From: Streptomyces sp. CB02400
GTDB lineage: Bacteria; Actinomycetota; Actinomycetes; Streptomycetales; Streptomycetaceae
DNA: 64,000 nucleotides
NCBI RefSeq assembly: GCF_001905725.1
Contig: NZ_LIWB01000015.1
Coordinates: forward strand, 78,548-142,547
Direction: 5' to 3'
Each line of letters starts with the position of its first letter. The first letter of the stretch is position 1. Position numbers and translations under genes: made by a program. The notes below the pieces were generated by a model, which was not told where the DNA came from, ran no database searches, and was given only the letters and a program-made list of their open reading frames with translations. This document shows, one piece after another, positions 27,599 through 37,204 of this stretch.

Positions 27599-29110
27599 TC
27601 AGTCCTTGAGCACCGGGAACGTGCGGGGTGCGAGGAGCAGCAGGACCAGGAACGCAAGTGCCGCCGCGCACGCCGCGCCGAGGTAGACGGCGTGCACGGC
27701 GTCCGCGATGGCCCGGCGGGTCGTCTCGGGGACGGTGCCCGCGTCCAGGGCGCGGGTGACGGAGTCCAGGTCGTTCGCGCCGCCCAGGCGTGCGGCCAGG
27801 ACGCTGTTGGCGACCGCGCCGAAGAGGGCCGCGCCGACGGTCTGGCCGGTCTGCCGGCAGAAGAGGATCGACCCGGTCGCCGTGCCGCGTTCCTCCCACC
27901 CCACCGACGACTGCACCCCGATGATCAGGGGCAGCTGGAACAGGCCGAGAGCCGCGCCCAGCAGCAGCATCAGCAGGGTCGGCTGCCACGCCCGGCCGGG
28001 GTAGGGCAGGAAGGGGAACGCGAAGAGGACGAGCGCGGCCGTGCCGATGCCGAGCATCGCGGTGCTGCGGAAGCCGATGCGGCGGTACACGTGCTGGCTG
28101 AGGGCGGCCGACACCGGCCAGGTCAGCGTCCATACGGAGAGGACGAATCCGGCGGCGACCGGGGTGAGGCCGAGGACGGACTGGGCGTAAGTGGGCAGGA
28201 AGACCGTGGGGGCCACCATCAGCAGGCCCAGGGCGCCGAGGGCCAGGTTGACGGCGGCGATCGTACGGCGGCGCCACACCCAGCCGGGAATGATCGGCTC
28301 CGCCGCGCGGTGTTCCACCACGACCACGACCGCCAGGAGGGCGGCTCCCGCCGCGAACAGGGCGAGCGACGGGGCGGACAGCCACGGCCAGGCGACGCCG
28401 CCCTGCACGAGCGCGGTGAGGAGGACGCCACCGCAGGCGAAGATCGCGACCGCGCCCGCCCGGTCCACGCGCGCGTGGCGGCCGTTCTCCCGCCGTGGTT
28501 CGTGGAGGTGACGGACGATCAGCCACAACGCCACCGTGCCGACGGGCAGGTTGACGAGGAAGATCCAGCGCCAGTCGGCGTAGGAGGCGAGCAGTCCGCC
28601 GAGGCCGGGGCCGGCCACCGCGGAGACCGCCCACACGGTGGAGAGGCGGGCCTGGATCTTCGGGCGTTCCTCCAGCGGGTACAGGTCGGCGGCGAGGGTC
28701 TGCACCGTGCCCTGGAGCGCGCCGCCGCCCAGGCCCTGCACGATGCGGAACGCGATGAGCGCGGCCATGTTCCAGGCCGCGGCGCACAGCAGCGAGCCCA
28801 GCAGGAACAGCGCGGCGCCCGCGACGAGGACCGGTTTGCGGCCGAAGGTGTCGGAGAGCTTGCCGTAGACGGGGAGGGTGACCGTCACGGCCAGCAGGTA
28901 GCCGGAGAAGAGCCAGGAGAAGTAGGAGAAGCCGCCCAGGTCGCCGACGATCTGCGGGACGGCCGTGGCCACGATGGTGGAGTCGAGTGCCGCCAGGGCC
29001 ATCGCGAGCATCAGCGCGGCGACGACGGCTCCGCGCCGCCCGGTCGCGGCGGGCCGCCCGCTGTCGCGTGTCACCGGTCTGGTGCCGTCCACCCGGAATT
29101 CCTCCCTCAC
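27599..29110 (-). CDS. MFS multidrug efflux transporter (DHA2/EmrB-QacA type)
   Basis: A 503-residue transporter with 14 predicted membrane segments. It shows LAALDSTIVATAVPQIVGDLG (DHA2 motif D1), GKLSDTFGRKPVLVAG (MFS motif A), and AGPGLGGLLA (antiporter motif C), followed by the WRWIFLVNLPVG loop. It is a proton-coupled drug or metabolite exporter with unknown substrate. GTG 29110 has AAGGGG 9 nt upstream. An upstream extension to 29155 is possible but lacks a site. No regulator is adjacent. It converges with the coiled-coil gene. Confidence 0.9.
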   Translation of the reverse strand: MREEFRVDGTRPVTRDSGRPAATGRRGAVVAALMLAMALAALDSTIVATAVPQIVGDLGGFSYFSWLFSGYLLAVTVTLPVYGKLSDTFGRKPVLVAGAALFLLGSLLCAAAWNMAALIAFRIVQGLGGGALQGTVQTLAADLYPLEERPKIQARLSTVWAVSAVAGPGLGGLLASYADWRWIFLVNLPVGTVALWLIVRHLHEPRRENGRHARVDRAGAVAIFACGGVLLTALVQGGVAWPWLSAPSLALFAAGAALLAVVVVVEHRAAEPIIPGWVWRRRTIAAVNLALGALGLLMVAPTVFLPTYAQSVLGLTPVAAGFVLSVWTLTWPVSAALSQHVYRRIGFRSTAMLGIGTAALVLFAFPFLPYPGRAWQPTLLMLLLGAALGLFQLPLIIGVQSSVGWEERGTATGSILFCRQTGQTVGAALFGAVANSVLAARLGGANDLDSVTRALDAGTVPETTRRAIADAVHAVYLGAACAAALAFLVLLLLAPRTFPVLKD

Positions 29111-29532
29111 GGTTGATTGCCCCTTGCACCTGTCCGCCGCCGCACAGCTTCGCACTTGACCCTCACGTCGCGGGAGGGCGGAGGCTGTATGAGCCTGCGG
29201 GCGGAGCCGACCCTGAGACGGTGTCCACCCGCCGGAGGAGAGCCCTTAGGGGTACCTCCGTACTACGGGTCGGGGAGGGTTCGTACCGACGGAGGACGAG
29301 ACGGGGCGGGGGACGTCCTTAACCTGGCTTTACGCCGCTGGGGGGTGGCGCACCGCACCGGCGGGGGTGGGGTTTTCCTCAGTACAAGACTGCGCTGAAC
29401 ACCAGGGCGCGGGGCCCCTGCCGGCCGCCAGACTGAATCACGTCGCACGAACACGCACGAAGCGGCCGCCGGACACGACGGGCGGGCGCCGGAACACCGC
29501 TTTCATCTGCTGACCGACATAGGAGACTTACC
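29111..29532. promoter_or_regulatory. 422-bp spacer upstream of the first ABC operon
   Basis: This region separates the divergent MFS and ABC-transporter genes. A 7-bp inverted repeat CCTCCGT (29255-29261) / ACGGAGG (29289-29295) brackets a further imperfect dyad around CGTACTACGG and CGTACCG. This looks like a regulator-binding or UTR structure. I see no gene in it. Confidence 0.4.
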
Positions 29533-30321
29533 GTGACATCGGCTGTGACCATTCCCAGGCACGGGGGCACTGGAGGGCGTACGGCCGTTGCCGCGCGGGC
29601 GCGGCAGGTCGTGAAGGCGTACGGGTCGGGGGAGACCCGTGTCGTCGCCCTCGACCACGTCGACGTGGACATCGCCCGCGGCCAGTTCACCGCGATCATG
29701 GGCCCCTCGGGGTCCGGCAAGTCCACGCTGATGCACTGCCTCGCCGGGCTCGACACCGTGACGTCCGGGCAGATCTACCTGGACGAGACCGAGATCACCG
29801 GCCTGAAGGACAAGAAGCTCACGCGGCTGCGCCGGGACCGGATCGGTTTCATCTTCCAGGCGTTCAACCTGCTGCCGACGCTGAACGCGATCGAGAACAT
29901 CACGCTGCCCATGGACATCGCCGGCCGCAAGCCCGACCAGGGGTGGCTGGACCGGGTGGTGGAGACCGTCGGGCTCGCGGAGCGGCTCAAGCACCGGCCG
30001 ACGCAGCTCTCCGGCGGCCAGCAGCAGCGGGTCGCGGTGGCGCGGGCGCTGGCGGCCCGGCCGGAGATCATCTTCGGTGACGAGCCGACCGGGAACCTCG
30101 ACTCCCGCGCCGGCGCCGAGGTGCTCGGCTTCCTGCGCCGCTCGGTGGACGAGCTGGGCCAGACCATCGTGATGGTCACCCACGATCCCGTGGCCGCCTC
30201 CTACGCGGACCGGGTGCTGTACCTCGCCGACGGCCGCATCGTCGACGAGATGCACCAGCCGACGGCCGATCAGGTCCTGGACCGCATGAAGGACTTCGAC
30301 GCCCGGGGGCGTACGTCATGA
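29533..30321 (+). CDS. ABC transporter ATPase, MacB/LolD-FtsE type
   Basis: A 262-residue ATPase with Walker A GPSGSGKST (from residue 57), Q-loop FQAFNLLPTLNAIEN, signature LSGGQQQRVA (from 159), Walker B IIFGDEPTGNLD and H-loop VMVTHDP. The sequence is typical of the MacB/LolD group, which drives mechanotransmission rather than classical import. Its stop overlaps the permease ATG (ATGA), so the two are made together. About 60-70% of its residues look identical to the ATPase at 61,858-62,628 by eye. Substrate unknown, with antimicrobial peptides or lipids plausible. Confidence 0.92.
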   Translation: MTSAVTIPRHGGTGGRTAVAARARQVVKAYGSGETRVVALDHVDVDIARGQFTAIMGPSGSGKSTLMHCLAGLDTVTSGQIYLDETEITGLKDKKLTRLRRDRIGFIFQAFNLLPTLNAIENITLPMDIAGRKPDQGWLDRVVETVGLAERLKHRPTQLSGGQQQRVAVARALAARPEIIFGDEPTGNLDSRAGAEVLGFLRRSVDELGQTIVMVTHDPVAASYADRVLYLADGRIVDEMHQPTADQVLDRMKDFDARGRTS

Positions 30322-32897
30322 CCGTCCTGAAGACCTCCATGCGCAACTTCTTCGCGCACAAGGGGCGGATGGCGCTGTCCGCGGTGGCGGTGCTGCTGTC
30401 CGTGGCGTTCGTGTGCGGCACGCTGGTGTTCACGGACACCATGAACACGACGTTCGACAAGCTGTTCGCGGCCACCTCCTCGGACGTCACGGTGAGCGCC
30501 AAGGGCGCCTCCGACAGCGGTGAGACGACCGCGGACAACGGCAAGCCGCCGGTGATACCGGCCTCCGTGGTCGACGAGGTCAAGGGCGCGGACGGCGTGA
30601 AGTCGGCCGAGGGCACGGTGTTCTCCACCTCGGTGACCGTCGTCGACGGCGACAAGGACAACCTCTCGCCGACCAGCGGCGGCCCGACCATCGTCGGAAG
30701 CTGGAACGGCAACGACGCCCGCACCATGGAGATCACCGAGGGTGCGGCGCCCAAGGGCGCGGACCAGATCATGGTCGACGCCGACACCGCCGACAAGCAC
30801 GACCTGAAGCTCGGCGACGAGATCGGCGTGATCAGCGTGGTCGGCACGCTCACCGCGAAGGTCTCCGGCATCGCCGACTTCACGGTCACCAACCCCGGTG
30901 CGGCGATCTTCTACCTGGACACGAAGACCGCGCAGCAGGCCCTGGTCGGCGAGAGCGGCGTCTACACCAACGTCAACGTGACCGCCGCGTCCGGCGTCAG
31001 CGACGCGCAGCTGAAGAAGAACGTCGCGGCCGAGCTCGGCGGCGCCTACAAGGTGCAGACCGCCGAGGAGACCGCGGAGGCCAACCAGAAGGACGTCGAG
31101 GGCTTCATGAACGTCATGAAGTACGCGATGCTCGGCTTCGCCGGGATCGCCTTCCTCGTCGGCATCTTCCTGATCATCAACACCTTCTCCATGCTGGTCG
31201 CCCAGCGCACCCGGGAGATCGGCCTGATGCGGGCGATCGGCTCGTCCCGCAAGCAGGTCAACCGTTCGGTGCTGGTCGAGGCGCTGCTGCTCGGCGTCTT
31301 CGGTTCGGTCCTCGGGGTCGGCGCGGGCGTCGGACTCGCGGTCGGGCTGATGAAGCTCATGGGCATGATGGGCATGGAGCTGTCCACGGACGACCTCACG
31401 GTGGCCTGGACGACCCCCGCGCTCGGACTGCTCCTCGGCGTGGTCGTCACGGTCCTCGCCGCCTACCTGCCCGCCCGGCGGGCCGGGAAGATCTCCCCGA
31501 TGGCCGCGCTGCGCGACGCCGGCACCCCGGCGGACGCCAGGGCCGGCTGGATACGCGGCGGGATCGGCCTGGTCCTCACCGGCACCGGCGGCTTCGCCCT
31601 GTACCTGGCGGGCAGTGCGGACAAGGCGACGGACGGCTCGATGTGGCTGGGCCTGGGCGTGGTGCTGTCCCTGATCGGCTTCGTCGTCATCGGTCCGGTG
31701 CTGGCGAGCGGTGTGGTGCGGGTCCTCGGCGCGATCCTGCTGCGGGCCTTCGGCCCCGTGGGCCGCATGGCCGAGCGCAACGCCCTGCGCAACCCGCGCC
31801 GTACCGGTGCGACGGGCGCCGCGCTGATGATCGGTCTCGCGCTGGTGGCGTGCCTGTCCGTGGTCGGCTCCTCCATGGTGGCGTCCGCCACCGACGAGCT
31901 CGACAAGGCCGTCGGCACGGACTTCATCATCCAGTCAGACAACGGCCAGTTGATCACCCCGCAGGCCGTCGAGGCCGTGAAGGCGTCACCCGAGGTGGAC
32001 CGGGTCACCGAGTACAAGTGGACCGAGGCCGACTTCACCACGCCCGACGGCAAGACGCTGAAGGACACGGCGATCACGGCGGCCGACCCGACGTACGCGA
32101 CCGACCTGCGGATCGAGACGGTCGCCGGGGAGCTCGGCGACGCCTACCGGCCCGACTCGATGTCCGTCCACGAGGACTTCGCGAAGGACCACGGCATCAA
32201 GCTCGGCTCGGAGATCGAGATCGCGTTCAAGGACGGCGAGACGGGCACGCTGACGGTCCGGGCGATCACCAGCAGTGAGGCCGTCATCGACGCGGGCGCG
32301 ATGTACACGTCCATCGACACCCTCGCCACGTACGTGCCGGCCGACAAGATGCCGCTGGACATGCTGCTCTTCGCCTCGGCGAAGGACGGGCAGACCGACG
32401 CCGCGTACACGGCGCTGAAGGACGCGCTGCACGACTACCCGCAGTACACGGTGCGTGACCAGACCGACTACAAGGAGGCGCTGAAGGACCAGATCGGCCA
32501 GCTGCTGAACATGATCTACGGTCTGCTGGCCCTGGCGATCGTCGTCGCGGTCCTCGGTGTGGTGAACACCCTCGCCCTGTCGGTGGTGGAGCGCACCCGG
32601 GAGATCGGCCTGATGCGGGCCATCGGCCTCTCGCGCCGGCAGCTGCGCCGCATGATCCGCATGGAGTCGGTCGTGATCGCCCTCTTCGGTGCCCTGCTGG
32701 GCCTGGGCCTGGGCATGGGCTGGGGCGCCACCGCGCAGCAGCTCCTCGCCCTGGAGGGCCTGAAGGTCCTCGACATCCCGTGGCCGACGATCATCGGCGT
32801 GTTCATCGGCTCGGCCTTCGTGGGCCTGTTCGCCGCCCTGGTCCCGGCCTTCCGCGCCGGCCGCATGAACGTCCTGAACGCCATCGCCACCGACTAG
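30318..32897 (+). CDS. ABC transporter permease with two FtsX/MacB modules
   Basis: An 859-residue permease. An N-terminal membrane helix (KGRMALSAVAVLLSVAFVCGTLVF) leads to an exported MacB-type domain (about 50-255) and three membrane helices with the FtsX motif AQRTREIGLMRAIGSSRKQV. Two middle helices follow, then a second exported domain and a second FtsX triplet with VERTREIGLMRAIGLSRRQL. The internal duplication is visible from the two REIGLMRAIG motifs. It is the membrane partner of the overlapping ATPase gene. It is paralogous to the permease at 59.3-61.8 kb. Confidence 0.92.
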   Translation: MTVLKTSMRNFFAHKGRMALSAVAVLLSVAFVCGTLVFTDTMNTTFDKLFAATSSDVTVSAKGASDSGETTADNGKPPVIPASVVDEVKGADGVKSAEGTVFSTSVTVVDGDKDNLSPTSGGPTIVGSWNGNDARTMEITEGAAPKGADQIMVDADTADKHDLKLGDEIGVISVVGTLTAKVSGIADFTVTNPGAAIFYLDTKTAQQALVGESGVYTNVNVTAASGVSDAQLKKNVAAELGGAYKVQTAEETAEANQKDVEGFMNVMKYAMLGFAGIAFLVGIFLIINTFSMLVAQRTREIGLMRAIGSSRKQVNRSVLVEALLLGVFGSVLGVGAGVGLAVGLMKLMGMMGMELSTDDLTVAWTTPALGLLLGVVVTVLAAYLPARRAGKISPMAALRDAGTPADARAGWIRGGIGLVLTGTGGFALYLAGSADKATDGSMWLGLGVVLSLIGFVVIGPVLASGVVRVLGAILLRAFGPVGRMAERNALRNPRRTGATGAALMIGLALVACLSVVGSSMVASATDELDKAVGTDFIIQSDNGQLITPQAVEAVKASPEVDRVTEYKWTEADFTTPDGKTLKDTAITAADPTYATDLRIETVAGELGDAYRPDSMSVHEDFAKDHGIKLGSEIEIAFKDGETGTLTVRAITSSEAVIDAGAMYTSIDTLATYVPADKMPLDMLLFASAKDGQTDAAYTALKDALHDYPQYTVRDQTDYKEALKDQIGQLLNMIYGLLALAIVVAVLGVVNTLALSVVERTREIGLMRAIGLSRRQLRRMIRMESVVIALFGALLGLGLGMGWGATAQQLLALEGLKVLDIPWPTIIGVFIGSAFVGLFAALVPAFRAGRMNVLNAIATD

Positions 32898-32927
32898 CCA
32901 CCGCATACGGGGGTTGCGGGGGAAACA

Positions 32928-32968
32928 CCCGGCGCCGGAAAGTCCTTGGGGGACTTTCCGGCGCCGGG
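32928..32968 (+). terminator. Terminator of the first ABC operon
   Basis: CCCGGCGCCGGAAAGTCC (32928-32945) pairs perfectly over 18 bp with its complement at 32951-32968 around a 5-nt loop, 31 nt after the permease stop. Confidence 0.85.
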
Positions 32969-33202
32969 CGCGTCCGACCAGCCCGTCTGGGGGAGTTTGA
33001 GGACGAGGCCCGTCCAGGGCCGAACGGGGGTCCAGGGGGCGGGAGCCCCCTGGAGGCCGGGCACCGACACCGCCCACCGGTCAGCGGACGTTGTCCACAG
33101 CCCAGGCACCGGGGTTGTCCAGCGACGTACGCTGGACAACCCCGGCCCGCCGCGCGCGTCGGGCCCGACGTGTTGCACACCCCCGGACGGAAAGCGCCCC
33201 GA
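32969..33202. promoter_or_regulatory. Spacer before mfd with a repeat-type hairpin and a TTGTCCA dyad
   Basis: Two structures are present. At 33032-33053, CCAGGGGGC/GCCCCCTGG forms a 9-bp hairpin inside a GGGGGTCCAGGGGGC stretch that recurs near 57,651. At 33109-33145, CCGGGGTTGTCCAGCG pairs over 16 bp with its complement around an ACGTA loop, 57 nt before the mfd start. TTGTCCA also occurs at 33091. The second structure could be an operator or 5'-UTR hairpin for mfd. Confidence 0.5.
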
Positions 33203-36200
33203 ATGAGCCTGCACGGTCTGCTCGACGCCGTAGTCAAGGACACCGCCCTCGCGGAAGCGATCGCGGCCGCCGCGGACGGCAACCGCATGCACGTCGACCT
33301 GGTCGGCCCGCCCGCGGCCCGCCCCTTCACCGTCGCCGCCCTGGCCCGCGACACCGGCCGCCCCGTACTGGCGGTGACGGCCACGGGACGCGAGGCGGAG
33401 GACCTGGCCGCGGCCCTGCGCTCCCTGCTCCCGCCCGAGGGCGTCGTGGAGTACCCGTCGTGGGAGACGCTGCCGCACGAGCGGCTCAGCCCCCGCAGCG
33501 ACACCGTCGGCCGCCGCCTCGCCGTACTGCGCCGCCTGGCCCACCCCCGCCCCGACGACCCCGAGACCGGCCCGGTCTCCGTCGTCGTCGCGCCCGTACG
33601 CTCCGTGCTCCAGCCGCAGGTCAAGGGCCTGGGCGACCTGGAGCCGGTGTCTTTGCGGACCGGTCAGAGCGCCGACCTGAACGAGACCGTCGAAGCCCTC
33701 GCCGCCGCCGCGTACGCGCGCGTGGAACTGGTCGAGAAGCGCGGCGAGTTCGCCGTACGGGGCGGCATCCTCGACGTGTTCCCGCCCACCGAGGAACACC
33801 CCCTGCGGGTGGAGTTCTGGGGTGACGACGTCGAGGAGATCCGCTACTTCAAGGTCGCCGACCAGCGCTCCCTGGAGGTCGCCGAGCACGGCCTGTGGGC
33901 CTCGCCCTGCCGCGAGCTGCTGCTCACCGAGGACGTGCGGGAGCGTGCGCGGGTCCTCGCCGAGCAGCATCCGGAGCTGGGGGAGCTGCTCGGGAAGATC
34001 GCCGAGGGGATCGCGGTGGAGGGCATGGAGTCCCTCGCCCCCGTCCTCGTCGACGACATGGAGCTGCTGCTGGACGTGCTGCCCAAGGGCGCCATGGCCG
34101 TCGTCTGCGACCCGGAGCGGGTGCGGACCCGGGCCGCCGACCTGGTGGCCACGAGTCAGGAGTTCCTGCAGGCGTCCTGGGCGGCCACCGCCGGTGGCGG
34201 CGAGGCCCCCATCGACGTCGGCGCCGCCTCCCTGTGGTCCATCGCGGACATCCGCGACCGGGCCCGCGAGCTGGACATGATGTGGTGGTCGGTGTCGCCG
34301 TTCGCCGCGGACGAGGAGCTGACGGAGACATATGCCGCTGACGCGGCGGGGGACACGCTCAAGCTCGGCATGCACGCCCCCGAGACCTACCGCGGCGACA
34401 CCGCGCGGGCGCTGGCCGACACCAAGGGCTGGCTCGCCGACGGCTGGCGCACGGTGTTCGTCACCGAGGGCCACGGTCCGGCCGCCCGCACGGTCGAGGT
34501 GCTCGGCGGCGAGGGCATCGCCGCCCGCCTCGACACGGACCTCGGCGAGATCACCCCGTCCGTCGTGCACGTCGCCTGCGGCTGCATCGACCACGGCTTC
34601 GTCGACCCGGCGCTCGGACTCGCCGTGCTCACCGAGACCGACCTGACCGGCCAGAAGGCATCCGGCCGCGAGGGCGCCCGGATGCCGGCCCGGCGCCGCA
34701 AGACCATCGACCCGCTCACCCTGGAGCCGGGTGACCACATCGTCCACGAGCAGCACGGCGTGGGCCGCTACATCGAGATGGTGCAGCGCACCGTGCAGGG
34801 CGCCACCCGCGAGTACCTGGTCGTGGAGTACGCCCCCGCCAAGCGCGGCCAGCCCGGCGACCGGCTCTACATCCCCACCGACCAGCTGGAGCAGATCACC
34901 AAGTACGTCGGCGGCGAGGCCCCCACCCTGCACCGCCTGGGCGGCGCGGACTGGACCAAGACCAAGGCGCGCGCCAAGAAGGCGGTCAAGGAGATCGCCG
35001 CCGACCTGATCAAGCTCTACAGCGCCCGCATGGCCGCCCCCGGCCACGCCTTCGGCGCCGACTCGCCCTGGCAGCGCGAGCTGGAGGACGCCTTCCCGTA
35101 CGCGGAGACCCCCGACCAGCTCACCACCATCGCCGAGGTCAAGGAGGACATGGAGAAGTCGGTCCCCATGGACCGCCTGATCTGCGGCGACGTCGGCTAT
35201 GGCAAGACCGAGATCGCGGTCCGGGCCGCGTTCAAGGCCGTACAGGACGGCAAGCAGGTCGCCGTGCTCGTCCCCACCACGCTGCTGGTGCAGCAGCACT
35301 TCGGGACGTTCAGCGAGCGGTACGCGCAGTTCCCGGTGAACGTGCGGGCGCTGTCCCGCTTCCAGACCGACACCGAGTCGAAGGCGACCATGGAGGGCCT
35401 GCGGGAGGGCTCGGTGGACGTCGTCATCGGCACCCACCGGCTGTTCTCCTCCGAGACCAGGTTCAAGGACCTCGGCCTGGTCATCGTCGACGAGGAACAG
35501 CGCTTCGGCGTCGAGCACAAGGAGCAGCTGAAGAAGCTGCGCGCCAACGTCGACGTGCTGACCATGTCCGCCACGCCGATCCCGCGCACCCTGGAGATGG
35601 CGGTCACCGGCATCCGCGAGATGTCGACGATCACCACCCCGCCGGAGGAGCGGCACCCGGTGCTGACGTTCGTCGGCCCGTACGAGCAGAAGCAGATCGG
35701 CGCCGCGATCCGCCGCGAGCTGCTGCGCGAGGGCCAGGTCTTCTACATCCACAACCGGGTCGAGTCCATCGACCGCGCGGCGGCCCGGCTGCGCGAGATC
35801 GTGCCCGAGGCGCGCATCGCCACCGCCCACGGCCAGATGTCGGAGTCGGCGCTGGAGCAGGTCGTCGTCGATTTCTGGGAGAAGAAGTTCGACGTGCTGG
35901 TGTCGACGACGATCGTCGAGTCCGGCATCGACATCTCCAACGCCAACACCCTGATCGTCGAGCGCGGCGACAACTTCGGCCTCAGCCAGCTCCACCAGCT
36001 GCGCGGCCGGGTGGGACGAGGACGGGAGCGCGGGTACGCCTACTTCCTGTACCCGCCGGAGAAGCCGCTGACGGAGACCGCGCACGAGCGGCTCGCGACG
36101 ATCGCCCAGCACACCGAGATGGGTGCGGGCATGTACGTGGCGATGAAGGACCTGGAGATCCGCGGCGCCGGCAACCTGCTCGGCGGCGAGCAGTCCGGGC

Positions 36201-36760
36201 ACATCGCGGGCGTCGGCTTCGACCTGTACGTGCGGATGGTCGGCGAGGCGGTCGCGGACTACCGGCGGCAGCTGGAGACCGGCGAGATCGAGGAGGAGCC
36301 GCCGCTCGAGGTGAAGATCGAGCTGCCCGTCGACGCGCACGTCCCGCACGACTACGCGCCCGGCGAGCGGCTGCGCCTCCAGGCGTACCGGGCGATCGCC
36401 TCCGCGAACTCGGAGGACGACATCAAGGCCGTGCGCGAGGAACTCGTCGACCGCTACGGCAAGCTGCCGGAGCCGGTGGAGAACCTGCTGCTGGTGGCGG
36501 GGCTGCGGATGCTGGCCCGTGCGTGCGGCGTCGGCGAGATCGTGCTCCAGGGCAACAACATCCGCTTCGCGCCGGTGGAGTTGCGCGAGTCCCAGGAACT
36601 GCGCCTGAAGCGCCTGTACCCCGGCACGGTCATCAAGGCGGCCGCGCACCAGGTGCTGGTCCCGCGCCCGAAGACCGCGAAGGTGGGCGGCAAGCCGCTG
36701 GTCGGGCGGGACCTGCTGGGCTGGGTCGGGGAGTTCCTGACGTCGGTCCTGGGGTCCTGA
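33203..36760 (+). CDS. mfd: Transcription-repair coupling factor
   Basis: Mfd removes RNA polymerase stalled at lesions and recruits UvrA. The 1185-residue protein has the UvrB-like N-terminal module (about 1-340), the CarD-like RNAP-interaction domain near 507-580 (LEPGDHIVHEQHGVGRY, then TDQLEQITKYVG), and the RecG-like translocase. The translocase carries Walker A GDVGYGKTE (from residue 662), DEEQ (763), MSATPIPRTL and the C-terminal helicase motifs (HQLRGRVGRG). A TRCF C-terminal domain follows. ATG 33203 begins MSLHGLLD. The open frame extends upstream through the spacer but that part is not Mfd-like. Confidence 0.96.
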   Translation: MSLHGLLDAVVKDTALAEAIAAAADGNRMHVDLVGPPAARPFTVAALARDTGRPVLAVTATGREAEDLAAALRSLLPPEGVVEYPSWETLPHERLSPRSDTVGRRLAVLRRLAHPRPDDPETGPVSVVVAPVRSVLQPQVKGLGDLEPVSLRTGQSADLNETVEALAAAAYARVELVEKRGEFAVRGGILDVFPPTEEHPLRVEFWGDDVEEIRYFKVADQRSLEVAEHGLWASPCRELLLTEDVRERARVLAEQHPELGELLGKIAEGIAVEGMESLAPVLVDDMELLLDVLPKGAMAVVCDPERVRTRAADLVATSQEFLQASWAATAGGGEAPIDVGAASLWSIADIRDRARELDMMWWSVSPFAADEELTETYAADAAGDTLKLGMHAPETYRGDTARALADTKGWLADGWRTVFVTEGHGPAARTVEVLGGEGIAARLDTDLGEITPSVVHVACGCIDHGFVDPALGLAVLTETDLTGQKASGREGARMPARRRKTIDPLTLEPGDHIVHEQHGVGRYIEMVQRTVQGATREYLVVEYAPAKRGQPGDRLYIPTDQLEQITKYVGGEAPTLHRLGGADWTKTKARAKKAVKEIAADLIKLYSARMAAPGHAFGADSPWQRELEDAFPYAETPDQLTTIAEVKEDMEKSVPMDRLICGDVGYGKTEIAVRAAFKAVQDGKQVAVLVPTTLLVQQHFGTFSERYAQFPVNVRALSRFQTDTESKATMEGLREGSVDVVIGTHRLFSSETRFKDLGLVIVDEEQRFGVEHKEQLKKLRANVDVLTMSATPIPRTLEMAVTGIREMSTITTPPEERHPVLTFVGPYEQKQIGAAIRRELLREGQVFYIHNRVESIDRAAARLREIVPEARIATAHGQMSESALEQVVVDFWEKKFDVLVSTTIVESGIDISNANTLIVERGDNFGLSQLHQLRGRVGRGRERGYAYFLYPPEKPLTETAHERLATIAQHTEMGAGMYVAMKDLEIRGAGNLLGGEQSGHIAGVGFDLYVRMVGEAVADYRRQLETGEIEEEPPLEVKIELPVDAHVPHDYAPGERLRLQAYRAIASANSEDDIKAVREELVDRYGKLPEPVENLLLVAGLRMLARACGVGEIVLQGNNIRFAPVELRESQELRLKRLYPGTVIKAAAHQVLVPRPKTAKVGGKPLVGRDLLGWVGEFLTSVLGS

Positions 36761-36803
36761 CGCCGGGCCCGGGTTTCCGACGGGTCAGCGGCGCGGACGG
36801 GGA

Positions 36804-36835
36804 GCCGTCCACGGCGTGAGGTCGCCGTGGACGGC
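36804..36835. terminator. Hairpin between convergent mfd and the small gene
   Basis: GCCGTCCACGGCG (36804-36816) and CGCCGTGGACGGC (36823-36835) form a 13-bp perfect stem with a 6-nt loop. Placed between convergent genes, it can terminate both. Confidence 0.8.
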
Positions 36836-36855
36836 CCTGACGGGTGCGCGAGGCC

Positions 36856-37041
36856 TTACGGCTGGTCGGGACGGTCGCGGTCCATGCCGAGCCGGCGTTC
36901 GGCCTGCTGCTGCCCGGTGTCGATCTGCTGCTCGTACTTGCCGCCGGTCCTCTCGTTCATCTTCCGTTCCGCGGTGTCCGAGGCCTGCTTGGCCTTGTCG
37001 CGTGCCGCCTTGTTGCTCTTGAACTTGTCGAGGATGCCCAT
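36856..37041 (-). CDS. Small MT0933/Rv0909-type antitoxin-like protein
   Basis: A 61-residue charged protein: MGILDKFKSNKAARDKAKQA, then ERTGGKYEQQIDTGQQQAERRLG. The layout of an amphipathic basic helix followed by TGGKYxxxIDxGQ is that of the MT0933/Rv0909 antitoxin-like family. That family is common in actinobacteria, often without an evident toxin. ATG 37041 has AGGAG 7 nt upstream. It diverges from the secreted HNH nuclease gene across 163 bp, which may be coincidence. Confidence 0.7.
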   Translation of the reverse strand: MGILDKFKSNKAARDKAKQASDTAERKMNERTGGKYEQQIDTGQQQAERRLGMDRDRPDQP

Positions 37042-37204
37042 GCGGGAGCTCCTTCCGGAGGGGACTCAGAACCGACGATACGCGCGCTTTGCGACGAATG
37101 CCCGTGTAACGCCGGATTGGTCTGGACCTCTCACCCGTTACGGTGAGATCCGGCACGATCCGCCCCCGTCAGGGCAGGAGTCAGATGAGCGAAGGAGGGG
37201 CGCG

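Noticed and set aside
32894..36649. 1251-codon open frame antisense to mfd
   Set aside because: Shadow of mfd. Asp/Gly/Arg/Val-rich low-complexity text without motifs.
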